Positions 32,340-43,143 are shown, counted from the stretch's first letter. The stretch: DNA of 64,000 nucleotides from Blastomonas ursincola (GCF_013607875.1 NZ_VDES01000002.1:1494297-1558296); one strand, 5' to 3'. The notes: generated by a model not told the origin, from the sequence alone. Numbers and translations are program-made.

Positions 32340-34871
32340 TCAGAAATCGAAGCGGAATGAGGCGGAGATCGTCCGTCCGTTGATCGCCCGGGCAAAGCCG
32401 ATGCCATTGGCCGGAACGCTCGCCTGGTTCACTTCGAAGATACCGAGCGTGTTGAACACGTTGTTGGCGTTGACCTGCAGGCTGCCGCCCTTGAACAGCT
32501 TGACATGGCCGAACAGGTCGACCGTCGTGAAGCCCGGCATGACCAGCAGGTTGGAATCCTGCGCGAAGCTCTTGGTCACCCCGGCAATGCTGGCACCGAT
32601 CACTGCGCGGCCCAGATCGACCGAGGGCGTCGCGAAGAAGGTCCAGTCGGGCTGGTGGCGCGGTTCCTTGCCGGTCAGGGTCGGATCGAGCAGGTCGCGC
32701 GTGATCTTGGCCTTGGTGTAGGTCGCGCCGATCATCAGGCTGAACGGCCCCCTGTGCACGCCGCCTTCCATCTCGATGCCGGTGGCGCGGTAGCGCCGGT
32801 CGGTCCGGTTCGCCGCGCCGTTGATCACATTGTGGTCGGCTGCCGTGACGCGGAACGCCGTGGCGTTGAAGGTGAAGCCGTCCTTGCGGAACTTGAAGCC
32901 GCCTTCGAGCTGCTTCACATTGTCCTGCTTGTCGGTGTTGCTGCGGATGCCGCCGGTGGCATTGTTGATCAGCGGCGTGAACAACACCTTGTCGGCATTG
33001 GCACGCGCGCCCTTGCTGTACCGCGCGAAGAGCGAAAAGGGCTCGGCCGCGCGATAGTTGATCCCGCCCGAATAGCTGAGATAACCGTAGTTATAGTTCA
33101 CCGCGCCGGGCTGGGTGAAGGGCAGGAAGGCAACGCGGTTTTCGGCCGGGTTGATCACGCCGTCGCGGTTGATATCCTGGGTTATCAGACCGACGCTGCC
33201 GTTGTTGAGGTCCGCGCCGACCAGGCTGCCGCGTACGCGACCGGTATCGTAGCGCAGGCTCCCGCCGATCGCGAACTTGCCGAACTGGTAGTTAACCGAT
33301 CCGTAAGGCGCGAACACGCGATAGTTCACATCGAACGCGCGGCGGAAAAGGCTGGTCGCGCGGGCAAAGGCGAAATAGCCGTTGAGCGTTTGGGGCTGAC
33401 CAGCCGCGTTGAAGATATCGACCTGCGCCGTGCCATTATTGCCGTTGGCATCGATGTTCATCGCGGTGTGGAGCCAGGTGGTGTTGAGGTCCTGTGTCGC
33501 CAGATAGGCCCCGAGCGTGGTGGTCAGCTTGCCGTCGGGCAGTTCCCACACCTTCGAGGCGCGGACATCGTTGGTGAAATTGTCGAGCGAGCGCGCACGG
33601 ACGAACGAGAAGAAATAGAGCGAGAGCAGACCGTTGCCGTTGATCAGGCCATTGGGGTTGATCAGCTGGCCTGCCAGCGGGCCGCTCGCATAGCGTGCAA
33701 ACGCTCCGGCTCCGCCCTGGCCTGCGGCAAAGGCCGACACGGTATTGGCGGTGTTGGGGAAGCCGCGGCTGAAATCGCCGCCATTGGCCGCATAGCGCAT
33801 GCGCTCGGTGATCGTCCAGCCGGCCACCTCGAACTGGGCCTCAAGCCCGATCGACTTGGATTCGGCGCTCTGGCCAGTGGCCACCGGGAAGGCGGCCGGG
33901 CTGTTGTTCTGGTCCAGCGTGATCACCGGTCCCAGGAACGAGGACAGGATGGTGTCGTCACGCAGGTCGAAGCCCGGGAAGCTGCGGATACGCGGATTGG
34001 CGTTGGTGCCGGTGATATTGGCGAAATACGGAGCGAAGGTCGGCGAACGGTCGTCGAGATACTTGAGATACAGCCGAACATAGCCGTTCTCGAACTCGCG
34101 GGTGATGTTGAACTTGACCTGGCCGCCCTTCCAGCCGTCAAAGCCATTGTTGCGCGGGCCTTCGCCCTGGCGATAGAAGCCGCCGATATGGAAGCGGGTG
34201 TTCTCGCCCAGCTTGCCGCCATAAGTGAAATCGACGCGCTTGGTGTCGAAATCGAGGCCGGTGGTGAACTGCACCGCGCCGCCTTCGACATCGCCGGTGC
34301 GCGACAGCACGTTGATCAGGCCGCCGGGCGAGTTCGACGCGAAGGTCGAGGCCGAGCCGCCGCGGATCGTCTCGATCGCGTTCACGGTCAGGTCGTTGCG
34401 GAGGTAGACGTCGGCGCCCACGTTGAACAGGTCGGCAAACTCCAGCAACGGCAGGCCGTCTTCCTGGATCTGCATGTATTTCGATCCACCGGCGGCGAGC
34501 GGAAGCCCGCGCACGGTATAGTTGTTGTTGCCTTCGCCGATGCTGGTCGCGACGCGCAGGCCGGCCATGGTACGCAGCACCTCGCCGATCGGGCGCGGTC
34601 CAAGCAGCGTGATGTCATCGCCGCGCAGCGCGCTGGTCGAGGTCGCGCTATCGAGCCGGTCGCGGCCCTTGGCCACGCCGGTCGAAAAAAGTTCCTGCGC
34701 GGGTTTTGCGGCAGCGCCCCCCGATTGCTGCGCAGCATCGGCCTCTGCTGCCTCGGTCGCGGCGCTATCGGTGATCGCGCTCTCGGAAGCCGTAGCGGAG
34801 GCGGTTGCCGCCCATGCCGGCGCGGCCAGCGCGCAGTAAGATGTAACCAGCAGCAATGCTGTCTTGGACAT
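32340..34871 (-). CDS. TonB-dependent outer membrane receptor
   Basis: 843 residues. Signal peptide MSKTALLLVTSYCALAAPAW with cleavage after AWA. The plug domain is recognisable in RPIGEVLRTMAGLRVATSI and NNYTVRGLPLAAGGSKYMQI, followed by repeated beta-strands of a 22-strand barrel and the terminal SASFRFDF, with the final Phe typical of outer-membrane insertion by Bam. The Ton box is probably near residues 55-80 but I cannot fix it. The ligand is not evident; no siderophore, TonB or transporter gene is adjacent. It converges with the histidine kinase. Confidence 0.93.
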   Translation of the reverse strand: MSKTALLLVTSYCALAAPAWAATASATASESAITDSAATEAAEADAAQQSGGAAAKPAQELFSTGVAKGRDRLDSATSTSALRGDDITLLGPRPIGEVLRTMAGLRVATSIGEGNNNYTVRGLPLAAGGSKYMQIQEDGLPLLEFADLFNVGADVYLRNDLTVNAIETIRGGSASTFASNSPGGLINVLSRTGDVEGGAVQFTTGLDFDTKRVDFTYGGKLGENTRFHIGGFYRQGEGPRNNGFDGWKGGQVKFNITREFENGYVRLYLKYLDDRSPTFAPYFANITGTNANPRIRSFPGFDLRDDTILSSFLGPVITLDQNNSPAAFPVATGQSAESKSIGLEAQFEVAGWTITERMRYAANGGDFSRGFPNTANTVSAFAAGQGGAGAFARYASGPLAGQLINPNGLINGNGLLSLYFFSFVRARSLDNFTNDVRASKVWELPDGKLTTTLGAYLATQDLNTTWLHTAMNIDANGNNGTAQVDIFNAAGQPQTLNGYFAFARATSLFRRAFDVNYRVFAPYGSVNYQFGKFAIGGSLRYDTGRVRGSLVGADLNNGSVGLITQDINRDGVINPAENRVAFLPFTQPGAVNYNYGYLSYSGGINYRAAEPFSLFARYSKGARANADKVLFTPLINNATGGIRSNTDKQDNVKQLEGGFKFRKDGFTFNATAFRVTAADHNVINGAANRTDRRYRATGIEMEGGVHRGPFSLMIGATYTKAKITRDLLDPTLTGKEPRHQPDWTFFATPSVDLGRAVIGASIAGVTKSFAQDSNLLVMPGFTTVDLFGHVKLFKGGSLQVNANNVFNTLGIFEVNQASVPANGIGFARAINGRTISASFRFDF

Positions 34872-35460
34872 GATGTATTTCCCCTGCTCAAGCCAGCGCC
34901 CTCACGCCGGCATCCTCTTGTCAGGGCTGCTCCCTTGCCCCGACGCTTCAACGGCTATGCGGGGATGGTAAATTTTGTGTTTACTCCAAAATTGAGGGGT
35001 TTCCGTTCAAGGCATTGATAAATAAATCAAAATCCAGGCGCTCATTTTCGTCGCGACACCAGATCTCATGCATTATTGGGGGTTGGTATCGCCGTAAGCA
35101 GGGCTTTTTGCGGGGCGGCGCGACGTGCAGCAAAAGGAATCGACGCTTCTATTCTGATTCGGTACCTGTCGTTTTCTGCTTTAGCCGAGCTTAAATCCGG
35201 CACTCACGGTCAATCAGGCGTCAGCGCTACCGTTCCGCCATCGCGGCTCAACCATTGTGCACCCGAATATTGCGGCTGGCCCCGCTTCGCTGAAGACCGC
35301 TCCTGCGACGTTCATGGGGTAGGGCGCGTGTGCTGTGGGAAGCACCGCGCCGCATGGGTCTTGAGCCCCGCGCGACACCAACCGCTGTGCCAGCGCATGA
35401 TGACCATGATTGCTGCATTGCTCGATCTACCGGCTAGTCGCTGGCGCGCGGCACAGACGC
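34872..35460. other. 589-base region without a recognisable gene
   Basis: The stretch nearest the receptor gene (about 34960-35060) is AT-rich and must hold its leftward promoter, but I find no confident -35/-10. The rest is of mixed composition. An open frame at 35076-35510 gives a 144-residue product with no domain features that runs into the end of rpoD, and it looks spurious. No hairpin with a U tract follows the rpoD stop. Confidence 0.6.
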
Positions 35461-37470
<2,010 letters not shown>

Positions 37471-37534
37471 TTTGCGTACTTCCTGTCACCTGTGCCGCCG
37501 CGGGCTGCGTCCAAGCCTGCGGAGAATTTGCTTT

Positions 37535-37562
37535 GTTATCAGACCCAAAGGGTCCGTTTCAA
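37535..37562 (-). promoter_or_regulatory. Candidate internal promoter of rpoD
   Basis: On the minus strand TTGAAA (37562-37557), a 16-base spacer and GATAAC (37540-37535) lie about 65 bases before the rpoD start. The spacer contains the small hairpin GACCC-AAA-GGGTC (37542-37554). This would allow rpoD expression independent of dnaG, as in other bacteria. Confidence 0.45.
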
Positions 37563-37639
37563 ATATTTCGCGCTCGTCCCGTATCCGCCTTGATCGCATG
37601 GGGTCTGAACCGCGGCGAGGGCATGCAGCCCGTCCCGTG

Positions 37640-39511
37640 TCAGCCTCGCTCCGTCAGTTCGATCAGGCGCTGGTCAAACGCTTCCTTTCTTGCCCTTAGC
37701 TGCTGCTGCTCCAAAAACAAACCGTCTTGCATGTCATTTTCGAATCGGCGCGTCACATCCTGCAACGCCGCCTCCAGCCTGGGGCGGGTAATCATCACTT
37801 CGATCGCCTCGGCAAAGTCTTCCGCAATCCGGGCCTCGCGCAGTTGATCGGGTGGCTCGATCGCCGGGATGCAGAAGGAAAACGGCGGCTTTCCGCCCGA
37901 TTTCAGCCTGTCCACCGCGTCTGCCAGCCCCCTGGATTGCAATATGGTCATCAGCGCGGACGGATCAAGACCGTCTGTACCGGGGCGGTGCGACGCATCG
38001 AGCAGCGCATCGAGCAGGTCGGCCCAGCGGTCGGCAAGGGTGACGAATTCGCTCAGCGTTTCGCTGTGCCGGGCGATCAGCGCCGGGCGGTATATCAGCC
38101 CGATGAGCACGCCGCGCACGATCAGGTCGCTCATCGGCTGGCGGCTGAACGCGCGCAGCTCCTCGCTCGGCGGCACGGGCTCGTCGCGGCGCTGCCAGCC
38201 CTTGCCCGAAGCGCCGCGCTGCTGCGGCGCGCGGGCGGGCGATGGCGCGCGCGCGGCAAAGAACAGGTCAGAAAAGCGCTGGCCGATCTCGCGGCGATAG
38301 AGCGCCTTGATGTCGCCATCGGCAATCGTGTCGGCATGCGCGTTCAATCGCGCCTTGAACCCGGCGCGCGCCTCCGGACTGGCGAGCGGCTGGGCGTTGA
38401 GCTCGTGCGACCAGAGATGGTCGAGCAGCCCCGTTGCCTGGTCGAGGCACGAGGCAAAGGCCTGCGGGCCCGAGGCGCGGACGAGATCGTCTGGGTCCTG
38501 TCCGCCGGGCAGCGAGACGAAGCCCAGCGACAATCCTGGCTTGAGCAGCGGAAGCGCGCGCGTCGCGGCGCGCATCGCCGCCTTCTGCCCGGCATTGTCG
38601 CCATCGAAGCACAGCAGTGGGCGATCAACCATCTTCCACAGTCGTTCGATCTGATGCTCGGTGAGCGCGGTGCCGAGCGGCGCGACGCATTCGCCAAAGC
38701 CCGCCTGGGCGAGCGCGATCACGTCCATATAGCCTTCGACCACCACTACGCGCCCGCTCTGGCGCGAGGCGGGGGCGGCGAGGTGCAGGTTGTAAAGCGT
38801 TCGGCCCTTGTCGAACAAAGGCGTGTCGGGCGAGTTCAGATATTTGGGCTCGCCCGCGCCCAGGATGCGCCCGCCGAACGCGATCACCCGCCCGCGCGGA
38901 TCGCGGATCGGAATCATGATGCGGCCGCGGAAACGGTCATAAGGCGCCTTGTCGTCGACCTTGATCAGCAGCCCCGCCTCGATCAGCAGCTCCTCGTCGA
39001 GATGGCCGAGCGCGGACTTGATGCCGGTGCGGCTGTCGGGCGCGAAGCCGATGCCGAAGCGCGCGATGGTCTCGGCCGTCAGCCCCCGGTTTTTCAGATA
39101 CGCGCGCGCCTCTTCGCCTGCCGCGCTGCCGAGCTGCGCGACGAACCAATCCTGCGCCGCCTGGCAGACATCGTGCAGCGTTGCGCGCGCCTCGGCCTGG
39201 CGCGCGGCGCGCGGATCGGGCGCGGGCACGCTCATCCCCGCTTCGGCGGCGAGCTCCTTGACCGCATCCATGAAGCCCAGGCCCTGATGATCGGTCATGA
39301 ACCGGATCGCATCGCCATGCGCCCCGCAGCCGAAGCAATGGTAGAAGCCCTTGTCGTCGTTGATTGTGAAGCTGGGCGTCTTCTCGTTATGAAAGGGGCA
39401 GCACGCCTTGTACTCGCGCCCCGCGCGCTGCACCTTCACATGCCGCCCGATCAGCGTGGACAGCGTGATCCTCGACCTCAGTTCATCCAGCCATTGCGGG
39501 GATAGGGTCAT
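37640..39511 (-). CDS. dnaG: DNA primase DnaG
   Basis: 623 residues from ATG 39511 (MTLSPQWLDELRSRI); the open frame continues 49 codons upstream into the palindromic repeat, which is not coding. DnaG makes RNA primers at the replication fork. Seen: zinc-binding CHC2 domain (CPFHNEKTPSF, HCFGCGAHGDAIRF), TOPRIM core VVVVEGYMDVIALAQ and LLCFDGDNAGQKAAMRA, and a C-terminal DnaB-binding helical domain. The middle linker (APSPARAPQQRGASGKG) is unstructured. It is followed 169 bases later by rpoD. Confidence 0.97.
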   Translation of the reverse strand: MTLSPQWLDELRSRITLSTLIGRHVKVQRAGREYKACCPFHNEKTPSFTINDDKGFYHCFGCGAHGDAIRFMTDHQGLGFMDAVKELAAEAGMSVPAPDPRAARQAEARATLHDVCQAAQDWFVAQLGSAAGEEARAYLKNRGLTAETIARFGIGFAPDSRTGIKSALGHLDEELLIEAGLLIKVDDKAPYDRFRGRIMIPIRDPRGRVIAFGGRILGAGEPKYLNSPDTPLFDKGRTLYNLHLAAPASRQSGRVVVVEGYMDVIALAQAGFGECVAPLGTALTEHQIERLWKMVDRPLLCFDGDNAGQKAAMRAATRALPLLKPGLSLGFVSLPGGQDPDDLVRASGPQAFASCLDQATGLLDHLWSHELNAQPLASPEARAGFKARLNAHADTIADGDIKALYRREIGQRFSDLFFAARAPSPARAPQQRGASGKGWQRRDEPVPPSEELRAFSRQPMSDLIVRGVLIGLIYRPALIARHSETLSEFVTLADRWADLLDALLDASHRPGTDGLDPSALMTILQSRGLADAVDRLKSGGKPPFSFCIPAIEPPDQLREARIAEDFAEAIEVMITRPRLEAALQDVTRRFENDMQDGLFLEQQQLRARKEAFDQRLIELTERG

Positions 39512-39623
39512 GCGGAGGTGCGCCCGTCGATTGCGGCAGGGACGTTCCCAACTTGGACTGTGTCGAGCCCTACGCAAAGCTGTTTTTCGCTTAAGGTGGT
39601 AGAGGATGAGGTGATATACTGAT

Positions 39624-39661
39624 GTTGCGCATACGTCCCTCGACTTCGCTCGGGACAAACG
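39624..39661 (+). repeat. Palindromic repeat of the GTCCCTCGACTTCGCTCGGGAC family, copy A
   Basis: GTTGCGCATACGTCCCTCGA followed by CTTCGCTCGGGACAAACG. All 38 bases are identical to copy C at 40091-40128, in the same orientation. The core begins GTCCC and ends GGGAC. It lies between dnaG and the GIY-YIG gene, upstream of the dnaG start. Confidence 0.9.
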
Positions 39662-39716
39662 AGAAGGGGTGCGCGTGCTCCTGAATAAGGTGATAGACGG
39701 TTAATGCAGGGTTTGC

Positions 39717-40073
39717 TCATGGAAGCTCAGCTTTCCCCTCGTCAGCCTTGCCGAACCCACCTCCGTTTGTCCCGAGCGAAGTCGAGGGACGTTCGTGAGG
39801 CGGTCGCGAATAATGACTGACCATTTTCCAATCGCCATTGATCAAACCGATCTTCTTGGCGCGAGACCAGGACTTTAGCTGTTTCTCGACCTCGATCGCG
39901 TCCCCACGGGTCTGGTAATACTCGCTCCAAACCAGCTCCACGGGTCGCCTGCGCGACGTGAAATCGCAGAACCCGCCATGCTGGTGCTCGCCCATTCTCC
40001 GCTCTAGGTCGTCGGTCTGGCCGGTATAGAATTTTCCGTCTGCGCATTGGAGGATATAGACCCAGAAAGCCAT
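39717..40073 (-). CDS. GIY-YIG nuclease-domain protein with a repeat-derived C-terminal tail
   Basis: 118 residues. The first 85 or so residues are a compact GIY-YIG domain of the UPF0213/YhbQ type: VYILQCADGKFYTGQTDDLE (the GIY and YIG strands read VYI and YTG), the catalytic Arg in RRMGEHQ, and the metal-binding Glu in AIEVEKQLKSWSRAKK. The C-terminal 30 residues (RPSTSLGTNGGG and onwards) are the translation of the inverted repeat copy at 39763-39792, so the native stop was probably lost when the element inserted. It splits yqeY from dnaG. Confidence 0.85.
   Translation of the reverse strand: MAFWVYILQCADGKFYTGQTDDLERRMGEHQHGGFCDFTSRRRPVELVWSEYYQTRGDAIEVEKQLKSWSRAKKIGLINGDWKMVSHYSRPPHERPSTSLGTNGGGFGKADEGKAELP
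39763..39792 (-). repeat. Palindromic repeat of the GTCCCTCGACTTCGCTCGGGAC family, copy B (inverted)
   Basis: CCGTTTGTCCCGAGCGAAGT followed by CGAGGGACGT. It is the reverse complement of the core of copies A and C, and lies inside the 3' end of the GIY-YIG gene, where it is translated as RPSTSLGTNG. Confidence 0.9.
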
Positions 40074-40090
40074 GTAGTGCCTCGTGATGG

Positions 40091-40130
40091 GTTGCGCATA
40101 CGTCCCTCGACTTCGCTCGGGACAAACGGA
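40091..40130 (+). repeat. Palindromic repeat of the GTCCCTCGACTTCGCTCGGGAC family, copy C
   Basis: Identical to copy A for 38 bases and to the reverse complement of copy B for 32. Copies A and C are direct repeats that bracket the GIY-YIG gene, 467 bases start to start. Copy C lies between yqeY and the GIY-YIG start. Confidence 0.9.
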
Positions 40131-40163
40131 GTTAGAGCTTTGGCAACGCCCGAAACGTTGCCC

Positions 40164-40619
40164 TCAGCCCGCCAGGGCCTCCTTCACCCAGGCGCTCGCC
40201 TTGCTCATGTCGAGTTCGCTGCCATGGCGCGATTTCACTTCGGCCATGACCTTGCCCATGTCCTTGAGGCTGGCCGCGCCCGTATCGGCGACGACCTTGG
40301 CGATTGCGGCCTTTGCTGCCGCCTCGTCCATCTGCGCGGGCAGGAATTCCTCGATCACCGCGACCTCGGCCGCTTCCTGCGCGGCGAGTTCGGCGCGGCC
40401 GCCCTGTTCGTACATGGCGATCGATTCGCGGCGCTGCTTGATCATCTTCTGCAGCACCTCGGTGACCATCGCATCGTCATCCGCCGGCGCGGCCTGGGTG
40501 CGCAGTTCGATGTCGCGGTCCTTGATCTTGGCGAGGATCAGCCGGACGGCCGCCGTGCGCTCCTTGTCGCCGGCCTTCATGGCAGAGACCTGCGCAGCTT
40601 TCAGCGAATCGCGAATCAT
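40164..40619 (-). CDS. GatB/YqeY domain protein
   Basis: 151 residues, matching YqeY: MIRDSLKAAQVSAMKAGDKE, then RTAAVRLILAKIKDRDIELR, AQEAAEVAVIEEFLPAQMDE and the final MGKVMAEVKSRHGSELDMSK. The fold is shared with the tail of the amidotransferase subunit GatB and probably recognises tRNA or a tRNA-linked complex, though the exact role is unsettled. In alphaproteobacteria it commonly precedes dnaG-rpoD, in the place taken by rpsU in Escherichia coli. It is divergent from carA. Confidence 0.93.
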   Translation of the reverse strand: MIRDSLKAAQVSAMKAGDKERTAAVRLILAKIKDRDIELRTQAAPADDDAMVTEVLQKMIKQRRESIAMYEQGGRAELAAQEAAEVAVIEEFLPAQMDEAAAKAAIAKVVADTGAASLKDMGKVMAEVKSRHGSELDMSKASAWVKEALAG

Positions 40620-40844
40620 GCGCGCGAACCTTTCTTTTCCCGTGGATTTTGGAACAAGCGTTCAACCTAGCTGGATAAAAATGTTTTTCATAGATTGACC
40701 GTGCAAGCCACCCGCGCCTAGTGACCCGCCAATTTGGCCGCTGTCCGGCAGGGCGCGTCACAGGGCTTTGGCCCCGCATCATCCTGCCATATCCTGCGGC
40801 CCGGCACATTCGCGACTCATACCGCAAGGCAAGGAACACGAACC

Positions 40845-42023
40845 ATGGCGCACGCCACCACCTCCGCTCAACCCCAAGGCGCGACCGGCCTGTTGCTGCT
40901 GGCCGATGGCACCGCGATCTGGGGCAGGGGCTTTGGTGCTGCCGGGGCCAAGGCGGGTGAGGTGTGCTTCAACACCTCGATCACCGGCTATCAGGAAATC
41001 CTGACTGACCCGAGCTATGCCGGGCAGATCATCACCTTCACCTTCCCGCATATCGGCAATGTCGGCGCGAACCCCGAGGATATCGAGGCCGATGTGCCGC
41101 ACGCGCTGGGCTGCATCGTGCGCCAGGACGTGACCAACCCCAGCAGCTTCCGGTCCGCACAGCATTTCAGCGACTGGCTGAGTGCCAATAACCAGATCGG
41201 CATTTCGGGCGTCGATACCCGCGCGCTCACCCGCCGCATCCGCGAGGCAGGCGCGCCCAATGCAGTGATCGCGCACGCGCCCGATGGCGTGTTCGACATG
41301 CCTGCGCTGCTCGCGCTGGCGCAGGGCTGGCCGGGGCTGGAGGGCATGGACCTCGCGATCGAAGTCACCGGCGCCAAGACGCGCGGCTGGGACGGCGGCA
41401 AGTGGACCTTGGGTCATGGTTATGCCGCGATGGGCGAGGGCGAGCGTCCGCATGTCGTCGCGATCGATTATGGCGCGAAGCACAATATCTTCCGTTCGCT
41501 GGTCGAGGCGGGCGCGAAGGTGACCGTGGTCCCGGCCAAGACCTCGCTCGAGGAGATCGTTGCGCTCGAACCGGCGGGCGTGTTCCTCTCGAACGGCCCG
41601 GGCGATCCCGCCGCGACCGGTGTCTATGCGGTGCCGGTGATCCAGGGTCTGCTCGAGCGCGACATTCCGATCTTCGGCATCTGCCTCGGCCATCAGCTGC
41701 TCGGCCTTGCCGCCGGCGCGCGCACGCTCAAGATGCACCAGGGCCATCGTGGCGCGAACCATCCGGTCAAGCGGCTGGAAACGGGTGTGGTCGAGATCAC
41801 GAGCATGAACCACGGCTTCGCGGTCGACGCCGCGACGCTGCCCGCCAATGTCGTCGAGACGCATGTGTCGCTGTTCGACGGCAGCAATTGCGGCATCGCG
41901 TTTACGGACAAGAACGCTTTCGGCGTGCAATACCATCCCGAAGCCTCGCCGGGTCCGCAGGACAGCTTCTACCTGTTCGAGAAGTTCGTGCATGGCCTCA
42001 AGGCTCCGGCGACCGCCGCGTGA
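40845..42023 (+). CDS. carA: Carbamoyl-phosphate synthase small (glutaminase) subunit
   Basis: 392 residues from ATG 40845 (MAHATTSAQPQGATGLLLLA), preceded by AAGGAACACG. It hydrolyses glutamine and channels ammonia to CarB for carbamoyl phosphate, used in arginine and pyrimidine synthesis. Seen: N-terminal domain FNTSITGYQEILTDPSYAGQ, and the class I glutamine amidotransferase triad: Cys 280 in FGICLGHQLLGLA, plus His and Glu in VQYHPEASPGPQD. The stop overlaps the next start by four bases (GTGA). Confidence 0.97.
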   Translation: MAHATTSAQPQGATGLLLLADGTAIWGRGFGAAGAKAGEVCFNTSITGYQEILTDPSYAGQIITFTFPHIGNVGANPEDIEADVPHALGCIVRQDVTNPSSFRSAQHFSDWLSANNQIGISGVDTRALTRRIREAGAPNAVIAHAPDGVFDMPALLALAQGWPGLEGMDLAIEVTGAKTRGWDGGKWTLGHGYAAMGEGERPHVVAIDYGAKHNIFRSLVEAGAKVTVVPAKTSLEEIVALEPAGVFLSNGPGDPAATGVYAVPVIQGLLERDIPIFGICLGHQLLGLAAGARTLKMHQGHRGANHPVKRLETGVVEITSMNHGFAVDAATLPANVVETHVSLFDGSNCGIAFTDKNAFGVQYHPEASPGPQDSFYLFEKFVHGLKAPATAA

Positions 42024-42391
42024 CGATCAAGCTCCCCCCCGTCGATCCTGCCCGTATGGAGCAGGAATGGGCCGCCGATCAGGATGTGCTGCGCAATCTG
42101 GCCGCCAATGGCGATCAGGCGAGCATCCGCCGTTCGGTGGACGTGAGCTTTCGCGGGTCCGAAGCCAATCTGGAGCGGCTGTCCGAAGCGGCGGAGGAGC
42201 TGGGGCTGACCGAGCTTGGCCACGAGGATGACGAGCAGGGCGGCGATCCCTGGCTGTTCCTCGAGCGGGTGCAGGCGGTCGACGAAAAGTCAATCCGCGC
42301 GCTCACCGAACTGTGCCTGCAGATCGAGCAGCTGTTCGACCTCGAATATGATGGCTGGGGCTGCGAAGCCCAGACCGGCACGGTGCATTGA
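42020..42391 (+). CDS. RraB-family protein (RNase E inhibitor-like)
   Basis: 123 residues from GTG 42020, translationally coupled to carA. Family marks: an N-terminal helix MEQEWAADQDVLRNLAANGD, RSVDVSFRGSEANLERLSEA and especially the C-terminal LFDLEYDGWGCEAQTG, matching FDVEYDGWGT of Escherichia coli RraB. RraB binds the scaffold region of RNase E and modulates RNA decay. Whether it does so in this lineage is inferred from homology. The carA-rraB overlap is notable because carB does not follow directly. Confidence 0.87.
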   Translation: MTIKLPPVDPARMEQEWAADQDVLRNLAANGDQASIRRSVDVSFRGSEANLERLSEAAEELGLTELGHEDDEQGGDPWLFLERVQAVDEKSIRALTELCLQIEQLFDLEYDGWGCEAQTGTVH

Positions 42392-42399
42392 TGGCGCGG

Positions 42400-42804
42400 T
42401 CAATCCTGCCAGGGATTGATCAGGCGGACGCCCGTCCAGGCGAAATCCGCCGTGTTGCGCGTGGCGACGGGAATGTTGCGGACGATGGCCTGCGCGGCGA
42501 TCTGCGCATCGAGCGTATTGCCGCCCAAAGTGCGCTGGGCCGCAAGCTGGCCGAAGACATGCGCGTCATGGCGATCGAACGGGACGATGCGATCGGCATA
42601 GTCGGTTTCCAGCTGGGCAAGCCAGCGTTCGAGCCGCGGCCGAAACGATCTGGCGTTGGGCTTTTCGAAGCCCGCCCGGATTTCGGCAATGACGAGGACG
42701 GAAAGCAACAGGCGTTCATCATTGTTGGCGAGCCAGGTGATCACACCCGGCTCTCCGTTTCGGGAAACCATTTCGCTCCAGACGTTGGTGTCGACCAGGA
42801 TCAC
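42400..42804 (-). CDS. PIN-domain toxin, VapC/FitB type
   Basis: 134 residues from GTG 42804, overlapping the antitoxin stop by four bases (GTGA). PIN-fold acidic residues are at MILVDTNVWSE (Asp 5), SVLVIAEIRAGFE (Glu near 41), GNTLDAQIAAQA and ATRNTADF. These coordinate Mg2+ or Mn2+ for endoribonuclease action; VapC/FitB toxins cut initiator tRNA or other structured RNA. It is encoded opposite to carA and carB, and ends nine bases from the rraB stop, tail to tail. Confidence 0.92.
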   Translation of the reverse strand: MILVDTNVWSEMVSRNGEPGVITWLANNDERLLLSVLVIAEIRAGFEKPNARSFRPRLERWLAQLETDYADRIVPFDRHDAHVFGQLAAQRTLGGNTLDAQIAAQAIVRNIPVATRNTADFAWTGVRLINPWQD

Positions 42805-43127
42805 TCAAAGTCTTTCGGGTCGAATTCGAAATTGGTCAGCGGCTCCGGCTTGCGCGGTTCGGGCTCCCAGTCGATGCCGCGGCCCAGCTCGATCAGCCGT
42901 TCGATCCGCGCGCGGCTTTCGGCCCTGGCCTCGGGCGTTCTTTCGGGCGGGAAGCTCTGGAACGGCACCGATGCGTCAGTGACCGCCGATGCAACCGGGG
43001 CCATGCCCGCCGCCTCGATGACGAGCTGGCGCAGATGCTCTTCCATCGATCGGCCATGCGCAGCCGCCACTTGGCGGAAGCGCAGCTTGGCCTCGTCGGG
43101 CAGATTACGAACGGTCAGGCTGGCCAT
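42801..43127 (-). CDS. Ribbon-helix-helix antitoxin, FitA type
   Basis: 108 residues. The N-terminal MASLTVRNLPDEAKLRFRQV plus AAAHGRSMEEHLRQLVIEA is an RHH DNA-binding domain of the FitA/Arc class; the rest (residues 45-108) is a flexible toxin-binding tail rich in Pro, Glu and Arg. It would neutralise the PIN toxin and repress its own promoter. A strong GAGGAGG precedes the start. The start region shares 60 bases with the carB promoter area. Confidence 0.9.
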   Translation of the reverse strand: MASLTVRNLPDEAKLRFRQVAAAHGRSMEEHLRQLVIEAAGMAPVASAVTDASVPFQSFPPERTPEARAESRARIERLIELGRGIDWEPEPRKPEPLTNFEFDPKDFE

Positions 43128-43143
43128 CGCCGCCTCCTCGAAA

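Noticed and set aside
32505-35018. 837-codon plus-strand frame opposite the TonB receptor
   Set aside because: Antisense shadow of a receptor with a signal peptide, plug and terminal Phe on the other strand.
39512-39658. Upstream start of dnaG in the repeat (49 extra codons)
   Set aside because: The extra sequence is the palindromic repeat translated, and the family start MTLSPQWLDELRSRI fits ATG 39511.
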